16,337 nucleotides of DNA from Thoreauomyces humboldtii (Eukaryota; Chytridiomycota; Chytridiomycetes; Spizellomycetales; Powellomycetaceae): the NCBI GenBank assembly GCA_027596035.1, contig JADGJA010000516.1, positions 1 through 16,337 of the forward strand, given 5' to 3'. Below the pieces are notes generated by a model. The model worked only from the letters and a program-made list of their open reading frames with translations. It had not been told where the DNA came from and did not search any database. Position 1 is the first letter of the stretch; each line of letters opens with the position of its first letter. Made by a program: the position numbers and the translations under genes. Below, piece after piece: positions 8,547 through 16,337 of the stretch.

Positions 8547-9799
8547 GTTGGAGAGTGGTGGAGGGGAAGAGGAGAGTGTTGGTGGTGCTGAGGGGAAACG
8601 CAACGACGCAGCGCCTTTTATCGAACCCTCAACCTTCCCGACGTGACGCGGAGGATCGTGGGCCAGAAACCTGCGCCGAGGATAAGCCGAGGACGACGAA
8701 CGACGACGACAATTCCTGATTGCGAGTGATCGAGCAGGTGGGAGGCGGATGGTGGACCTGCATGCACGACCACCGCGGTTCGGTTTTGCGTGCCGCGAGG
8801 GAAGAAAGGGTTGGCTTGCTGCAGTGGCAGCTGTCCAAACCGCTGCGGCAGTGGTGAGGTAAGGCTGTCCAGCTGTCCCGGTGATTGGGAAACTTTTTGG
8901 GAACTGCTGGGGAAACGAAGGTTCCGGTCATACAGGGCAAGCGACAGGCGAGCACAGGGATGGGGCCGGGATCCCGTTGGCCGCTGATGATCCCTCGTAG
9001 TGTATGTAAAACTGTAGATCCTCCGATCGCTCAACGCAAAAGAGCCAAACCTTCCCAACCTTTGACCGTGCCAAAGAGAAAGTTCGCAGCGGTCGTGCAA
9101 CCCTGTACGACACACATCTCAAGTTCTTGTGCAACTCCCATGGCGATTATTATGCGAACAGCACGACCATATGAGCTCATTTGCATTCATGCTTTCTGCT
9201 GATCAGACGGTGGACCCGCCGGCCCTTCCGCTTCCGTGCTGTCCGCGGGAAAAGAGAAACGTGACGCTCTATTACAGTACTACTGTATGTCAGCGCGGGT
9301 TGCCGACACCCTGGTTGCGGGCTTTTCTGTACGTACATGCAGGACGCATCTTTCAGAACATCAAGCTTGGCTATGTGAGAGTGGACTACAGTACCATGGG
9401 GCATCGCCTGTACACTGGACGTTGCGCGCAGCAACGGATCAGCATGCCGGAACACGGCTCAATCGTAAGGTCAATGAGGGAGTGAAAAACACAGCCACAT
9501 TGACGTGGCTGGATTGGACAGGCGACGATCCCCTACTTGTATAGACGATCCCAGTTTTGAGCAATGCTGGATTCAAGCCAAGGCCCGCAAAGTTTAGAGC
9601 TGCGAGCAGGCCATCAGGCTCAACGATTTTACTGAATGCTACTGTTGAAGCTCTGGGCACTTCGCAGTTGTACAAAAAGAGGGTATTTGATCAAGCCCCA
9701 CCAATACTTTCACAACTCTCGCTTCTCCAAACCGTCGAGCAAAAACCCCCCCAACAAAAACTCCATTACTGGCCCCGCGAATAAATACACGACACGGCT
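8547..9799. other. Long intergenic region upstream of fungalysin, 1.25 kb
   Basis: Lies between two minus-strand genes; it should contain the fungalysin promoter and the 3' UTR of the 9800-11122 gene. Open frames of 60-165 codons occur on both strands but have mixed codon use, no recognisable motif and no convincing chain of splice sites. I see no RNA gene or repeat. A long upstream region would fit a regulated secreted-enzyme gene. Confidence 0.45.
8616..8622 (-). promoter_or_regulatory. TATA-like element upstream of fungalysin
   Basis: The minus strand reads GATAAAA about 70-76 bp before the fungalysin ATG, a fitting distance for a fungal TATA-like core promoter. It also contains GATAA, and a second GATAAG is on the plus strand at 8681-8686. 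Fungal nitrogen regulators of the GATA family bind such cores and often control secreted proteases, but two short matches are weak evidence. Confidence 0.3.
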
Positions 9800-11122
9800 T
9801 CACCCAAGAGTCAACCCTCGCTCCAAACTCTTTGTAAGGCTGTCGACAGCCCGGGCCGCCTGACGCTCGGCCTGCTTGCCGCACGGCGTCTGAGGTTCCC
9901 CTCCCAGCGGGGACGACGGAGGCGGAAAGCGAAACGGTCCGTCCATGGGGTCCGATATGGAAGGAGCCGGAGGGGTGACGGAACCGTTGGCGTTGGGATG
10001 CTCAGGAGGATGGAAGGAGAAACGGTTGGACATCTTGAGCGGGCTCAGGACCTGCTGCTTGCCCGCCGGGGAGGCCGGAGACGAAGGCGGAGATCCAGCC
10101 GAGGACGACCTGATGGTCCACCTGCGTTGCATGTTGGTGATGTCCGTCTCGCTGCCGGATCGACGGGGTCGCTTCGACAGGGGGATCCCACCGTCGTTCT
10201 CGATCACCATCTCGGACGACGGCGAAGCGCAAGTACCGGGCCGCGGGGAGCGAGGAGCAGGAGGCCGCGGAGCGGATAAGTGGTACGCGCGAAGTCGAGC
10301 TGAAGGGTAGTCGATGCCCGGCGGCATGAGCCGTCGCGTCCGCTTGCCAGGCGCTCGGGGAACCCGCGGAAGGGAGGTGCGGAGGCTCGTTGGGTCGTCA
10401 CCGGAACGACGAAGTCCGGGAGTAGCCTTTGGAGACGATGTACGGTCCAGGCGCGTGGCGGGAGGCGGAGAGCGACATGGTGTGGCATAGGGTCGCTTGG
10501 TGCCTGCGATCTGAGGTGTGGTGCTAGTGATGGAAGAGTTTGGAGGGAATAGAGCGCGGGCGGAAGCTCGCGCAGGTGTTTGAAGGCAAGGTTCCGTAAG
10601 AGTACGGACCAGCCGACGGCGAGGATCAGGGGTGAGAGTAGTGCCTGGCGAGAAAGATAGATGGTTGGCCGCATCCGTGCCAGGAGGGTTGCTGTGTCCA
10701 CCAAGGCCAGTCCAGCTCCGCTGGAAGCGTGTTTTCGGTGGGGGCTTTGCGGCTTCCGATCCTGACCAGTGAGTCCGCGGAGGTCGATCGGGTCGAGCTG
10801 CATCATGGTTCAGGTTCGAGAGGTCAAAGGGTGTCGGATCGACATTCATGGGGGAGCCAGGGGAAAGCGGACGCAGTCCGAAAAGGGCAGCAGCGCGCTC
10901 GCCAGGCGTGGGAAGCGCTTCCTTGGAAGGAGGTTTCGGTGTCTCAAGCAGCTCGTCCTGAAGGTTTCCGGACTTCATTGGGTGAGTGGACGGGAGACTC
11001 AAGGAAGGCATGGGAAGGCCCACGAAGCGCGGTGGAGGCGAAGCACGAATCTTTGGACTGTTTGATGGAACAACGAGACAATTGTTATCTTCAAAGGACG
11101 AGGGCGGCGGGTCTTGGTCCAT
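9800..11122 (-). CDS. Disordered Ser/Pro-rich protein, probably nuclear
   Basis: A 440-residue protein in one open frame from the ATG at 11122 (context CAGCATGG). The frame extends 10 codons upstream only through a TTG codon. The sequence is rich in Pro, Ser, Arg and Thr with many SP/TP sites (for example LLETPKPPS, RPLSPGSP, VLSPLK), which are possible targets of proline-directed kinases such as CDKs. Basic clusters KRTRR (260-264) and KRPRR (317-321) are good nuclear localisation candidates. The last 25 residues (from KQAERQAARAVDSLTKSL) look like an amphipathic helix and may be the only folded part. No domain is recognised. It is divergent from the 11673-12581 gene, which also encodes a disordered protein with KRPR-type signals; a shared nuclear role would be speculative. 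Confidence 0.68.
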   Translation of the reverse strand: MDQDPPPSSFEDNNCLVVPSNSPKIRASPPPRFVGLPMPSLSLPSTHPMKSGNLQDELLETPKPPSKEALPTPGERAAALFGLRPLSPGSPMNVDPTPFDLSNLNHDAARPDRPPRTHWSGSEAAKPPPKTRFQRSWTGLGGHSNPPGTDAANHLSFSPGTTLTPDPRRRLVRTLTEPCLQTPARASARALFPPNSSITSTTPQIAGTKRPYATPCRSPPPATRLDRTSSPKATPGLRRSGDDPTSLRTSLPRVPRAPGKRTRRLMPPGIDYPSARLRAYHLSAPRPPAPRSPRPGTCASPSSEMVIENDGGIPLSKRPRRSGSETDITNMQRRWTIRSSSAGSPPSSPASPAGKQQVLSPLKMSNRFSFHPPEHPNANGSVTPPAPSISDPMDGPFRFPPPSSPLGGEPQTPCGKQAERQAARAVDSLTKSLERGLTLG

Positions 11123-11672
11123 GCTGGATGAATTTGGGTTTTGAACAGACAATCCCGTCCCGTCTGTTCAAATTCGAGAAACTGGCAGGTGGGAAGATGG
11201 CGAGTGAGCCACTGAGACTATCCGAGTGCGACACTTTGCTACCGACCTACCTCCTGATAGCGACGGAAATGTTAACTGCCGAAGGTGCTTGCAATTCTTC
11301 TAGTACGAGCCAAGCCTTGAACGACAACGAGACTTTCTTCAGGGAATAGGTTGAAACCGGGTCCTTGTGTCATGTCAAAACGAGCGGTGGTTGCTGCTGC
11401 CTGCAGCGCGTTTGCGTTGGGTTTCGGACATGTGGGTCTTTCTTGTACCCCAGACGCTTTCGGACACCTCTGAGGATTCTTCCCCTTCCCTTTCTCTCTC
11501 TCGGCCCCCTTGAACACACAGCATCACCACCCCCCTTCCTGTACACGACACCCTCTCCAGAGCCCAAGCAGGGAGGCCAAAGGGACCTTGCTCCAATCAC
11601 CACTACCCAACACATTCCGCTGGTCAAAGGGAAAGCGCCTCCTCTGTACCATCTCGTCAGTGGTGCACGATT
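11123..11672. promoter_or_regulatory. Divergent promoter region with pyrimidine tract
   Basis: 550 bp between two outward-facing genes. On the plus strand a pure pyrimidine run at 11477-11502 (26 nt, CCCTTTCTCTCTCTC at its end) lies 170-196 bp before the 11673 ATG. CT-rich tracts just upstream of transcription starts are common in well-expressed fungal genes, so this is probably the plus-gene core promoter. No TATA box was found on either side. Confidence 0.5.
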
Positions 11673-12581
11673 ATGAGTCCCGCTCTTTCAGACTCCTACG
11701 CTTGGCCAACGTTCGCTCAACGACAGCAGCAACCGCAACAGCAACATCAGCAAACCATGCAGCAACGCCGTCCCTTGAAGCGAACCGCTTCAGACACGAC
11801 AGACGACGACGACTCCTCGTCGGACGATTCCCACGCCAAACGTCACAAACGACCTCGTCGCCTCCATCGGTATACCCAGCAACACCTCTCTCCTCCGCCG
11901 TCGATACCGCTACAGGCCTCTCCTGGCCCGCGTCCTTTTCCCCCTCCCCTGTACCGGGCTTCCTCGTCGCCACCTCCGGTCCGACCATCACTCAAGCGTC
12001 CACGAGAGGAATGTCAGACCATCGAAGACTCGATGGACGGACTCATCATCGACATCGATACACTGCAACCCCTCGGCAAACGCACTCGAACCGACAATTT
12101 CCCGGTTCCTCCACGCACGGGAGCAACGCTAGGAATTCCACAACCGACAACCGTCTCGGTCTCGAGTTCAGGACAGCACACGATGGCTCTCGTTCCGTAC
12201 GATACGCGTAGAACGCCATCGGACCCATCGCTCGATCTCCGGCAGCCGGAGCCGCATCAGCAGCAGCAGCAGACGCTTCACCTCGACGACCTCCTCGTAG
12301 AACGGCTCCAGGGAGGTCCCGATTGGAGGAGGTCCTTTCCGACCCAAAGGATCCCTGCGGGACGGGGCCAGATGGTCGTGTACACCGGCGGAAAGTGGCT
12401 CCCCCCTTCTGTTCTTCCTCTCGGCGCGGACTTTGAAGGGCACGGTGATCATGTTGAAGAAGATGATAATTATGCTGATGACGAAGGCGGCCAATCCGGA
12501 GATACCACCATCTCGGAGATGTCCATGTCGGACGAGGAGGATGGCCTGGTCAAAGAGGTCGAGAGGATGGATCTGGATTGA
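11673..12581 (+). CDS. Disordered Gln/Pro-rich acidic protein, probably nuclear
   Basis: A 302-residue protein from the ATG at 11673, one exon. Segments: a Gln-rich N-terminus (about 17-32, tract QQQPQQQHQQ), an acidic Ser/Asp run (41-53), a basic nuclear-signal-like cluster KRHKRPRR (56-63), Pro-rich linker, LKRPREE (107-113) followed by an acidic IEDSMDGLIIDIDT, GKRTR (135-139), a CAG/CAA-coded QQQQQ tract (196-200), and an acidic tail (261-302) ending ERMDLD. Two short hydrophobic islands, MALVPYD (171-177) and MVVYTGGKWLPP (234-245), stand out from the disorder and are likely short binding motifs. The pattern of acidic and Gln-rich stretches with nuclear signals would fit a transcription or cell-cycle cofactor, but I recognise no family. 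It converges with the PH-domain gene. Confidence 0.7.
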   Translation: MSPALSDSYAWPTFAQRQQQPQQQHQQTMQQRRPLKRTASDTTDDDDSSSDDSHAKRHKRPRRLHRYTQQHLSPPPSIPLQASPGPRPFPPPLYRASSSPPPVRPSLKRPREECQTIEDSMDGLIIDIDTLQPLGKRTRTDNFPVPPRTGATLGIPQPTTVSVSSSGQHTMALVPYDTRRTPSDPSLDLRQPEPHQQQQQTLHLDDLLVERLQGGPDWRRSFPTQRIPAGRGQMVVYTGGKWLPPSVLPLGADFEGHGDHVEEDDNYADDEGGQSGDTTISEMSMSDEEDGLVKEVERMDLD

Positions 12582-12610
12582 TCGAAACACGTTTGCGATT
12601 TACACGTCTT

Positions 12611-12631
12611 CCCCCCCCGCCCCCACCCCCC
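12611..12631 (+). repeat. C-rich low-complexity tract
   Basis: Twenty-one bases, all C except one G and one A, starting 30 bp after the stop of the 11673-12581 gene, so within its 3' UTR. Its own function is unclear. Confidence 0.8.
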
Positions 12632-13208
12632 TGTGCTATCGATACGATGCGGTCAGGTAGACAAGACGGAGCAATACCCCAAGAACGACCAATGCGTGAA
12701 GCGGCCTGCGTTCTGCTGCGTCACGTAATTTCCCTTACGCTCTGCCTTATGTCCTCTTCTCCAAGCTACCAAGCGAAAGGCAACGACTCGTTGCTGTCCT
12801 TCTTGTTCCGTCTCGCTGTCACAAGACGTGGAGTCGAACATTCTTGATCAAAACCTCGCGCCCTTGATCTGCGACCGCCGGGATCTGTGCAGCATGTGCT
12901 GATCCAGTCTGCATTGGTCTCGATCGTCCCGCTCACGTTGATGTTGTTACATGGGCTTCTACGCCGCGCAACCTCAAGACGAGCGACAACCTCAGTTCCC
13001 CAGCCTTGCCCCAGTTCCCCCTCACCGCCTCCGCACCGTCTTCGCCAGAAGTTTCTGACTCGCTAGGCGTAGAATACGAAAGGAATGGGACAAGAATGGT
13101 ATATAAGATTCTTGTGGGATGTAACTCTCTCCCAGTTCTCCCGTCTTTTCCTTTCCGAGAAGGAACCTGCCTTCTCGGGCATCCAAATCTATGTAATGTG
13201 CGTGCATC

Positions 13209-13233
13209 TGTGTGTGTGTGTGTGTGTGTGTGT
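13209..13233 (+). repeat. (TG)12 dinucleotide microsatellite
   Basis: Twelve uninterrupted TG units plus a T. It begins 44 bp after the PH-domain gene stop when read on the minus strand, where it is a CA repeat in that gene's probable 3' UTR. Likely variable in length between strains. Confidence 0.95.
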
Positions 13234-13276
13234 CTGTGCGTATGGGTGGGTAATATGATGGTGATGCGATAGCGAG

Positions 13277-15368
13277 CTACACAAGGCCCGGGGCCAGGGT
13301 CATCATCATGAGCTCCTTGTTCACCCTCTTCAGTTCGAGAGCTGCGAGAGAATGGATGAGATCAGAATTCAGATGCTAGTCGACTTGTGTCTTTTTTGTT
13401 TGTTTGGGTTGCTCACCTTTCTGCTTCTTCTTCTCTTCCGCCTTGACGGCCGCCTCGGCCTTCTCGATGGCCTTCTTCTCGGCCTTTTCCACGGCTTTCA
13501 CTTCGGCGGCCTTGAGGTCAGCCGCCTTCTTCTCCGCCTTCGTCATGCCAGGAGGCGGTGTGGAGGACCCGGACCTCATTGAAAAGTAGTCGGTAGCGTC
13601 CGTGAAGGAACCGTAAGGAGCTGGTGATTTCACGTAACCGTTTCCGTTGTTGCCGTTGGAAGCGTTGGAGGACCTATGAGGAGAAAGAGGTCCCCCTCGT
13701 CCGGTTCCCGTCGTGGACTGCGAGTTCTGCGATCCTCTGTTCCAGTTGTTGGACTGTTGGTCGTCCAGGGTGTTGTTGCTCCTGGTGGACTGGGATCTCC
13801 CGACGACGGCCGCCTGATCCCTCTGCTGCTGTCTGACGCTCTGGGACCTCTCTTCCTCGACGACGGCTTCGGCTATGACCCTCCTGAAGGCCGACAGCCA
13901 TTCCATCATCAAGGGCTGACTCTCGCATTGGAGACTCCATGTCCTCTCGACTTTGGTTTTGGGTATCATGATCCCGTCTCCGACCGTCTCCTCCACGGCG
14001 ACCTCGAGGATGCCCACGCCGGTCTCGCTGACCCAGACCTTGGTGGAACCGGATATGGGAAGGAACGAGTCGGGGCTCTGAGAGGGGTCTCCGGTCTTGA
14101 AGACCCAGAGCTTTCGGTTCACGAGACAGTAGTATCTGGCCTTCCAGGCCGTACCGAAGAATCGACCCGTCGTGTGCTTGGACATGTATCCGCACTTTGC
14201 GCCGGGGAGTCCCGACAGGTAGTCGAGCGTCTTCACGGAGGCGAAGACCGAGTTGTCGGATCCTCCAAAGAGACCACCGCCACCACCGCCTCCTCCGGAG
14301 CCACCAAACGCACCTGCACCGGCTCCGACGGCCGACTCGGACTTTGGCGCCGGGTTGAAGGATGACATGTTGGACGACTGTCGTCGTCTCGACAGGTCGT
14401 TGTCGTTTGAGATGATGGAGGAGCGGGAGGAAGTGGAGAGGATGTCCGAGGGATGGTACGAGTGACGAGCGTTGAGCGGTGCGTCGCTGAGGAGCGACGT
14501 GCGAGCCGAAGAGCGAGGCGGACGAAGGTTCGCAGCTGCGTACTCCGCAGCCTCGCTGTGTTGATCCGTGCTGAAGGGTCGAGCAAGGTCGAGGGATCGA
14601 GGGTTTCGAACGTACGAGTTAGAATGGTCCGTCATGTTCGTGGAGCCGCTGGCGACGCGGGGCGGCCCCATTGCATTCGTCGAAACGGAGTAGTTGTCAC
14701 TGTGGAAAACGTCACACACGTCAGTCCGGACGACAAAAATCGACGACGACAACAAGCGAATTGTCCAGGCCTACTTACGAAGCGTCCCAGTTCTGTCTGG
14801 GCTCCCTATAGGACAAGTGATGATCGTCGCCTCGCGGTGGTGCACTCCTCATGACGGAAGCAGGTGGCAAAGGTGGCCTTCGGTCGTCCTCCTCAGCGTC
14901 CTCATTCTCGAGGTCTTCCATGCAATCCTCGAGATCGAACAGCAACTTGTCGACCGTCCTCAACAACGTCGACTGTGGATTTGGCGGCGGTCGCTTCATC
15001 GGCGGAGGATACACGGGCGGCCCGTAGTCGGCAGGAGCCACGTTGTGGCTCGCGTTCCGTCCTGGGGCATCAGGAAGTCGGGATCTAGGCGGTGGACCGG
15101 CAGCGGGTGGAAGCACGTATTCGCTCGCCCCTCCAGCGTAGCTGGTTTGAGCTCGGGAGATGCCCCTCGTTCCCAGTTGACCGGAAACGTACGAGTCCTG
15201 GGGGTCGGGCCTCTCGGCGTTGTGGGACACGGCGTTGTGGGACACGTAGCGGGAGGAAGGGGTGGCGGATCGTGAGCGGGGAGGAGGCATCGCATTTTCG
15301 TCCCTCCGATACTGGGAGCGATGTTCCCTATAGCGGTAGTTGTCGTCGGTCGGAGCCGGAGGACTCAT
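13277..15368 (-). CDS. PH-domain protein with disordered N-terminus and coiled-coil C-terminus
   Basis: Spliced model: exons 15368-14779, 14699-13417 and 13341-13277, giving 645 residues. Introns are 79 nt (GTAAGT..CAG) and 75 nt (GTGAGC..CAG), in phase. The start is the ATG at 15368; the frame upstream has only a GTG. Residues 1-197 are disordered and Pro/Arg-rich, with a VSHNA tandem pair and an acidic patch (LFDLEDCMEDLE). About 198-360 is Ser-rich with a Gly run (329-339). A pleckstrin-homology fold follows at about 363-475: KCGYMSKHTTGRFFGTAWKAR, the YYCLVNRKLWVF strand pair, and the final helix containing the expected Trp (MMEWLSAFRRVI). PH domains bind phosphoinositides or proteins, so it is probably a membrane- or cortex-associated adaptor. 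The Ser/Asn/Gln-rich linker leads to an Ala/Glu/Lys-rich coiled coil (about 582-637) that the last exon extends (ALELKRVNKELM) before ending APGLV. If intron 2 is kept, the protein instead ends GEQPKQTKKTQVD at 13376. Confidence 0.85.
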
Positions 15369-15672
15369 GTCTTTCTCTCTAACTGTTCTCGGTCGTGATT
15401 GATCGGATCTGCGGCGCACCGTGGCGATGCGGCGCTCGGAATGGGATGGGATGGAGACGATGGAATGATATGCGGGTTACGAAGATACGCAAGGATGTTC
15501 TGAACGCCAAGACCTCGTAGCGAGTCCAGCGGATGCACTCTGCCGTCTACACGTATGGGTTTCCGACCTTGCAAACGAGGCTAAACGGCGAGCAGCGGTG
15601 CCGAACCAGGGGAAAGGAAGAGGTAGTACGGTACACTATAAAAAGCGAGGCGCGGACGAAGGGGTTGGGCCG
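15369..15672. other. Intergenic region upstream of the PH-domain gene, 304 bp
   Basis: Should hold the promoter and 5' UTR of the PH-domain gene and the 3' end of the small gene at 15673. It contains a clear TATA box in the opposite (plus) orientation, listed separately. No coding sequence seen. Confidence 0.45.
15637..15645 (+). promoter_or_regulatory. TATA box of unknown target
   Basis: The plus strand reads CTATAAAAAG here, the best TATA match in the window. A transcript from it would start near 15665-15675 and run rightwards, antisense to the small minus-strand gene. No good plus-strand coding frame follows. Confidence 0.4.
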
Positions 15673-15969
15673 TTAACGCTCACTGAACCACGATCCTTTC
15701 GAATGAAAACGTGAGAGGAGCAGCGACGGCTCGGTAATGCAGCAGCGCTGATGTGTGTCGATACTAAAACAGACGTCGTGCTGGGAGCGTTCGAGATATG
15801 TACAGTACACAGGGGTCTTGTTCTCGGCGTTGATGATGCGGGTAGAGGCGGGTTGGCGGGCAGATTGGCGGAACAGCGGGTTGATGCCAGAGCGAGCGGG
15901 GTTGCGCTCTCCTCTTCGTGAGGAGTTGAGGACGCCTCGAAGCGCGCCGCTCTCGTATGCATACACCAT
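15673..15969 (-). CDS. Probable small protein, unknown function
   Basis: A 98-residue frame from the ATG at 15969, which has an ideal start context (CACCATGG). The first 55 or so codons end mostly in C (for example the run coding GINPLFRQSARQPASTRIIN), as in the accepted genes here, which supports translation; the second half is less biased and could partly be intron or UTR. The product is basic (Arg-rich) with no signal peptide, membrane helix or known motif. A 36-nt pyrimidine run on this strand, 113-148 bp before the ATG, resembles a fungal core promoter. Overlapping plus-strand frames exist but have poorer start contexts. Confidence 0.45.
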   Translation of the reverse strand: MVYAYESGALRGVLNSSRRGERNPARSGINPLFRQSARQPASTRIINAENKTPVYCTYLERSQHDVCFSIDTHQRCCITEPSLLLSRFHSKGSWFSER

Positions 15970-16337
15970 GGTGCGTCCGTCCGTCCCCCCGCTTGTCTTG
16001 GCCCACAGCAAGCAGCAGCCAGCACAGAGAGACGCAAAGAGAACAACACAAAAATGCCAACAACTCGCAGCACGACAAAGTGAGGAAGAAAAAAAGAAAG
16101 AGAGAGGAAGAGAGAGACAGACTGGGGGAACACAGTGACAGACAGCCCAGCAGTCATCAGTCCTTCGGGAAAAGGGACAAACAAGGTCAATAACTCCGCT
16201 TTGGAGAAACGTATAAATCAAAATTGATTGCGCAGCAAGGTTTTAAAGGCAACTCCTATGAGAGCACAACTTCTTCCCATGTTTTTTGACCCGGAACCAT
16301 ATCATGGGAAGCGCATGACGACGGGACGGGAGGGTGG
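15970..16337. other. Right-edge intergenic region
   Basis: 368 bp upstream of the small minus-strand gene. Apart from the pyrimidine tract it holds AT-rich stretches (TATAAAT at 16210-16216 on plus, TTTAAA near 16240) but no coding region I can support. Confidence 0.4.
16082..16117 (-). promoter_or_regulatory. 36-nt pure pyrimidine tract (minus strand)
   Basis: On the plus strand this is an uninterrupted run of A and G; on the minus strand it is CT-rich and sits 113-148 bp upstream of the 15969 ATG, where fungal CT-type core promoters are usually found. Confidence 0.4.

Larger units (their letters stand above)
12582..13276. other. Convergent intergenic region, 695 bp
   Basis: Lies between the stops of the plus gene at 12581 and the PH-domain gene at 13277, so both 3' UTRs should be here. 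It contains a C-rich run (12611-12631), a TG microsatellite (13209-13233) and one short plus-strand frame with good codon use (12951-13058, described in the findings). Nothing else is recognisable. Confidence 0.5.

Noticed and set aside
6474..8591. 705-codon open frame on the plus strand over the fungalysin gene
   Set aside because: It is the complement of a strongly biased gene. Its translation is a low-complexity Gly/Val/Asp/Arg string with no domain, while the minus strand has a signal peptide and a full M36 active site.
8618..9115. 165-codon minus-strand frame upstream of fungalysin
   Set aside because: Non-ATG start, mixed codon use and no motif; overlaps the likely promoter and its TATA-like element.
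9236..9675. Overlapping frames on both strands between the fungalysin promoter and the 9800 gene
   Set aside because: Neither strand shows biased codons, motifs or a convincing chain of splice sites.
13676..14365. 229-codon plus-strand frame opposite the PH-domain gene
   Set aside because: Antisense shadow; the minus strand carries the PH domain and splice sites in phase.
15755..16138. 127-codon plus-strand frame at the right edge
   Set aside because: It begins at a GTG, is rich in Arg/Lys from the purine tract, and competes with the minus-strand frame, which has a better start context and codon use. Not fully excluded because of the TATA box at 15637.

Overview
The window looks like nuclear DNA of a filamentous or early-diverging fungus; the phylum cannot be settled from the sequence. 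The evidence is a secreted fungalysin (M36) protease, a DUF4246 protein (a largely fungal family), the C-terminus of a fasciclin-like protein, and many short GT-AG introns (52 to 97 nt, several with CTGAC/CTGAT-type branch points). Coding exons prefer C or G at third positions. I see no mobile element, CRISPR array, rRNA or tRNA.

Layout, left to right. At 1-86 (+) lies the last exon of a FAS1 (fasciclin) protein. At 282-752 (-) is a small single-pass membrane protein. At 1169-3349 (-) is a four-exon gene for a 655-residue DUF4246 protein carrying a ZZ-like zinc finger. At 3456-4717 (-) is an eight-exon gene for a 265-residue protein with two CCHC zinc knuckles; one exon is only 13 nt. A 553-bp divergent promoter separates it from 5271-6296 (+), a four-exon gene for a 261-residue protein I do not recognise. 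At 6555-8546 (-) is an intronless 663-residue fungalysin with a Thr/Pro-rich tail. After a 1.25-kb gap come two divergent genes for disordered, probably nuclear proteins, at 9800-11122 (-) and 11673-12581 (+). At 13277-15368 (-) is a three-exon gene for a PH-domain protein with a coiled-coil C-terminus. At 15673-15969 (-) is a probable small gene of unknown function.

I rebuilt the spliced genes by hand. I required GT-AG borders, matching phase across every junction, and motifs completed across the junction: ZZ cysteines, CCHC cysteines and DUF4246 blocks. No neighbouring genes form an obvious pathway; this is ordinary fungal gene order with mixed functions (RNA-binding, secretion, membrane or signalling adaptor). 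The points most worth a second look are the ZZ/DUF4246 fusion with an apparently lost metal-ligand motif, the zinc-knuckle gene whose knuckles are cut by introns just before their last cysteine, intron-retention alternatives in two genes, and the fungalysin tail.
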